In this document: positions 62,635-64,000 of the stretch, in pieces
Layout: each line of letters begins with the position of its first letter
Position numbering within the stretch: the first letter of the stretch is position 1
From: Rickettsiella grylli
GTDB lineage: Bacteria; Pseudomonadota; Gammaproteobacteria; Diplorickettsiales; Diplorickettsiaceae
Assembly: GCF_000168295.1 (NCBI RefSeq)
Contig: NZ_AAQJ02000001.1
Coordinates: 1,265,001 to 1,329,000 of the forward strand
Length of the DNA stretch: 64,000 nt
Direction: 5' to 3'
Notes under the pieces: model-generated
Database searches by the model: none
The model's input: the letters and a program-made list of their open reading frames with translations, nothing else
What the model was told of the DNA's origin: nothing
Program-made: the position numbers and the translations under genes

Positions 62635-63512
62635 AAATTGCAATCTTATCCCAGCGTCCAAAGCTCTATTCCACGCGTCGTTTAGAAGAAGAAGCCAAGA
62701 AAAGAGGTCATCACGTTAAAATTATAGATACTTTACGGTGCTATATGAATATCACCACCCAAAATCCTTATATTCATTATAAAGGAAAAATTTTAGATAA
62801 ATTCGATGCGATTATTCCCAGAATTGGCGCTTCCATCACATTTTATGGTTCTGCACTCGTCAGACAATTTGAAATGATGGGAGTCTATGTGGCTAATAAT
62901 TCTATTGCCATTACCAGAGCTCAAGATAAACTTCGTTCCTTACAAATTTTATCTCGCAAAGGAGTCGGTTTACCTATCACGGGATTTGCTTACTCCCCTG
63001 ATGATATTCAAGATTTAATTAGCATGGTGGGCGGCCCTCCTTTAGTCATTAAAATTTTAGAAGGCACTCAAGGGATTGGGGTGGTACTTGCTGAAACTCA
63101 ACAAGCCGCTATCAGCGTTATTGAAGCATTCTTAGATTTACAAGCCCATATTATGGTTCAAGAATATATCAAGGAGGCCAAAGCAGCTGATATTCGGTGT
63201 TTTGTAGTCAACGGAAAAGTCATTGCCGCGATGGAACGACAAGCTAAATTAGGTGAATTTCGTTCTAATATCCATCGAGGTGGAACTGTTCGACTGACTA
63301 AATTAACCGCTGAAGAAAGAGAAACGGCTGTTCGAGCCGCTAAGGTTATTGGCTTAAACATTGCAGGGGTAGATTTGTTACGCTCCAATCGAGGCCCTTT
63401 AGTCATGGAAGTCAATTCTTCCCCAGGATTAGAGGGCATTGAAAAAGCCACCCAAAAAAACATTGCTGAAATCATTATTAAATCGATCGAAAAACGATCC
63501 CAAAAGCATTAA
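62631..63512 (+). CDS. rimK: RimK-type ATP-grasp glutamate ligase
   Basis: ATP-dependent ligase that adds Glu residues to the C-terminus of ribosomal protein S6 in E. coli. ATP-grasp domains: [34 protein letters not shown] (ATP loop), [32 protein letters not shown] and the metal-binding [14 protein letters not shown]. 293 residues, normal. Overlaps the protease by 4 bp. rarA follows after a possible promoter. Confidence 0.94.
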   Translation: MKIAILSQRPKLYSTRRLEEEAKKRGHHVKIIDTLRCYMNITTQNPYIHYKGKILDKFDAIIPRIGASITFYGSALVRQFEMMGVYVANNSIAITRAQDKLRSLQILSRKGVGLPITGFAYSPDDIQDLISMVGGPPLVIKILEGTQGIGVVLAETQQAAISVIEAFLDLQAHIMVQEYIKEAKAADIRCFVVNGKVIAAMERQAKLGEFRSNIHRGGTVRLTKLTAEERETAVRAAKVIGLNIAGVDLLRSNRGPLVMEVNSSPGLEGIEKATQKNIAEIIIKSIEKRSQKH

Positions 63513-63532
63513 GCAATAATGAAGCATAATTC

Positions 63533-63561
63533 TTGACTGTATAAGCGTGTTTTCGTATAAA
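63533..63561 (+). promoter_or_regulatory. Sigma70 promoter of rarA
   Basis: -35 TTGACT (63533-63538), 17-bp spacer, -10 TATAAA (63556-63561). The transcript would begin at about 63568, i.e. at the rarA ATG (63569), predicting a leaderless or near-leaderless mRNA. Confidence 0.5.
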
Positions 63562-63568
63562 TCAAGGA

Positions 63569-64000
63569 ATGATAATACCTACTTATTCTTTTTCACCCTT
63601 GGCGGCACGTTTGCGGCCTCAGCATTTAGATCAATTTTTTGGTCAAGCTCATTTATTAGGGCCTCAAAAACCGTTACGTCGCGCCTTGTTAAACAATCAA
63701 TTACACTCCATGATTTTATGGGGTCCACCCGGAACAGGAAAAACGACCTTAGCTCAATTAATGGCACATCACATTCAGGCAAAATTTGAATCCTTATCTG
63801 CTTTACAATCGGGTGTTAAAGAAATACGACAACTTGCAGATCGTATAAAATCCCAAATGAATACACATCAACCTCAAAAAACAATTTGTTTTGTTGATGA
63901 AATACATCGTTTTAATAAATCTCAACAAGACTCACTTTTACCTTTTGTAGAATCAGGACTTTTTATATTAATTGGCGCGACCACTGAAAACCCATCTTTT
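63569..64000 (+). CDS. rarA: Replication-associated recombination protein A, C-terminus cut by window edge
   Basis: AAA+ ATPase related to clamp loaders and RuvB, active at stalled forks (MgsA/WRNIP1 family). About 144 residues are visible of about 440. [18 protein letters not shown] and [19 protein letters not shown] (Walker A) match the family; [21 protein letters not shown] holds Walker B, followed by GATTENPSF. The ATG at 63569 is directly preceded by AAGGA with no spacer, so that sequence cannot serve as a normal ribosome-binding site. An in-frame stop lies at 63542, and no other start fits. It continues beyond the right edge. Confidence 0.95.
   Translation, partial: MIIPTYSFSPLAARLRPQHLDQFFGQAHLLGPQKPLRRALLNNQLHSMILWGPPGTGKTTLAQLMAHHIQAKFESLSALQSGVKEIRQLADRIKSQMNTHQPQKTICFVDEIHRFNKSQQDSLLPFVESGLFILIGATTENPSF

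Overview
The window is a gene-dense, AT-rich stretch of bacterial chromosome with no rRNA, CRISPR array, prophage or insertion sequence that I can see. Gene content and order are gammaproteobacterial: tig-clpP-clpX-lon-hupB-(tRNA-Val, tRNA-Asp)-ppiD, rplM-rpsI-petABC-sspAB, rlmE-ftsH-glmM and ribD-ribBA-ribH. Low G+C, two tandem Pht-like MFS carriers, a eukaryotic-type protein kinase and a soluble GDSL hydrolase suggest a host-associated member of Legionellales, near Rickettsiella, Diplorickettsia or Coxiella. That placement is inference from gene content; no marker was aligned.

Layout. 1-8.0 kb: alaS (C-terminus off the left edge), gyrB, ldcA, yggT and a kinase preceded by a PmrA-like box. 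8-15.5 kb: dsbB, a short aconitase, gpsA and pilB-pilC-pilD. 15.9-18.7 kb: a phosphopantetheinyl transferase, an S24-fold regulator with a palindrome upstream, and pyrophosphate-type phosphofructokinase. 18.8-29.8 kb: mpl, ribD, ribBA, ribH, a ferredoxin-NADP reductase-like gene, the GDSL hydrolase, ribF, murJ, ruvX, algH, ispF and tRNA-Leu(CAA). 30-39.6 kb: two MFS transporters, rlmE, ftsH, glmM, glmS and comF. 39.7-48 kb: RRM protein, Dps, mlaA, trxB, ftsK, mdh, cysQ and ispD. 48-57.3 kb: a ppiD lacking its parvulin domain, two tRNAs, hupB, lon, clpX, clpP, tig, tRNA-Leu(TAG) and hemB. 57.5-64 kb: rplM, rpsI, petABC, sspA, sspB, a retropepsin-like protease, rimK and rarA (runs off the right edge).

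How the genes work together. LdcA, Mpl, MurJ, GlmM and GlmS cover cell-wall precursor synthesis and muropeptide recycling. RibD, RibBA, RibH and RibF cover most of flavin synthesis, but riboflavin synthase (ribE) is not here. IspD and IspF belong to the MEP pathway. Trigger factor, ClpXP, SspB, Lon, FtsH and PpiD form a protein quality-control set. PetABC is respiratory complex III. DsbB and TrxB handle thiol redox.

Most noteworthy: the kinase with a correctly spaced PmrA-like direct repeat before its promoter, which makes it a candidate secreted effector; the GDSL hydrolase with two insertions and no signal peptide; the PpiD homologue that has lost its isomerase domain; the S24 regulator that has lost its catalytic dyad, with a perfect 16-bp palindrome upstream; a 14-residue insertion in ribosomal protein S9; and a rarA promoter that predicts a leaderless mRNA.
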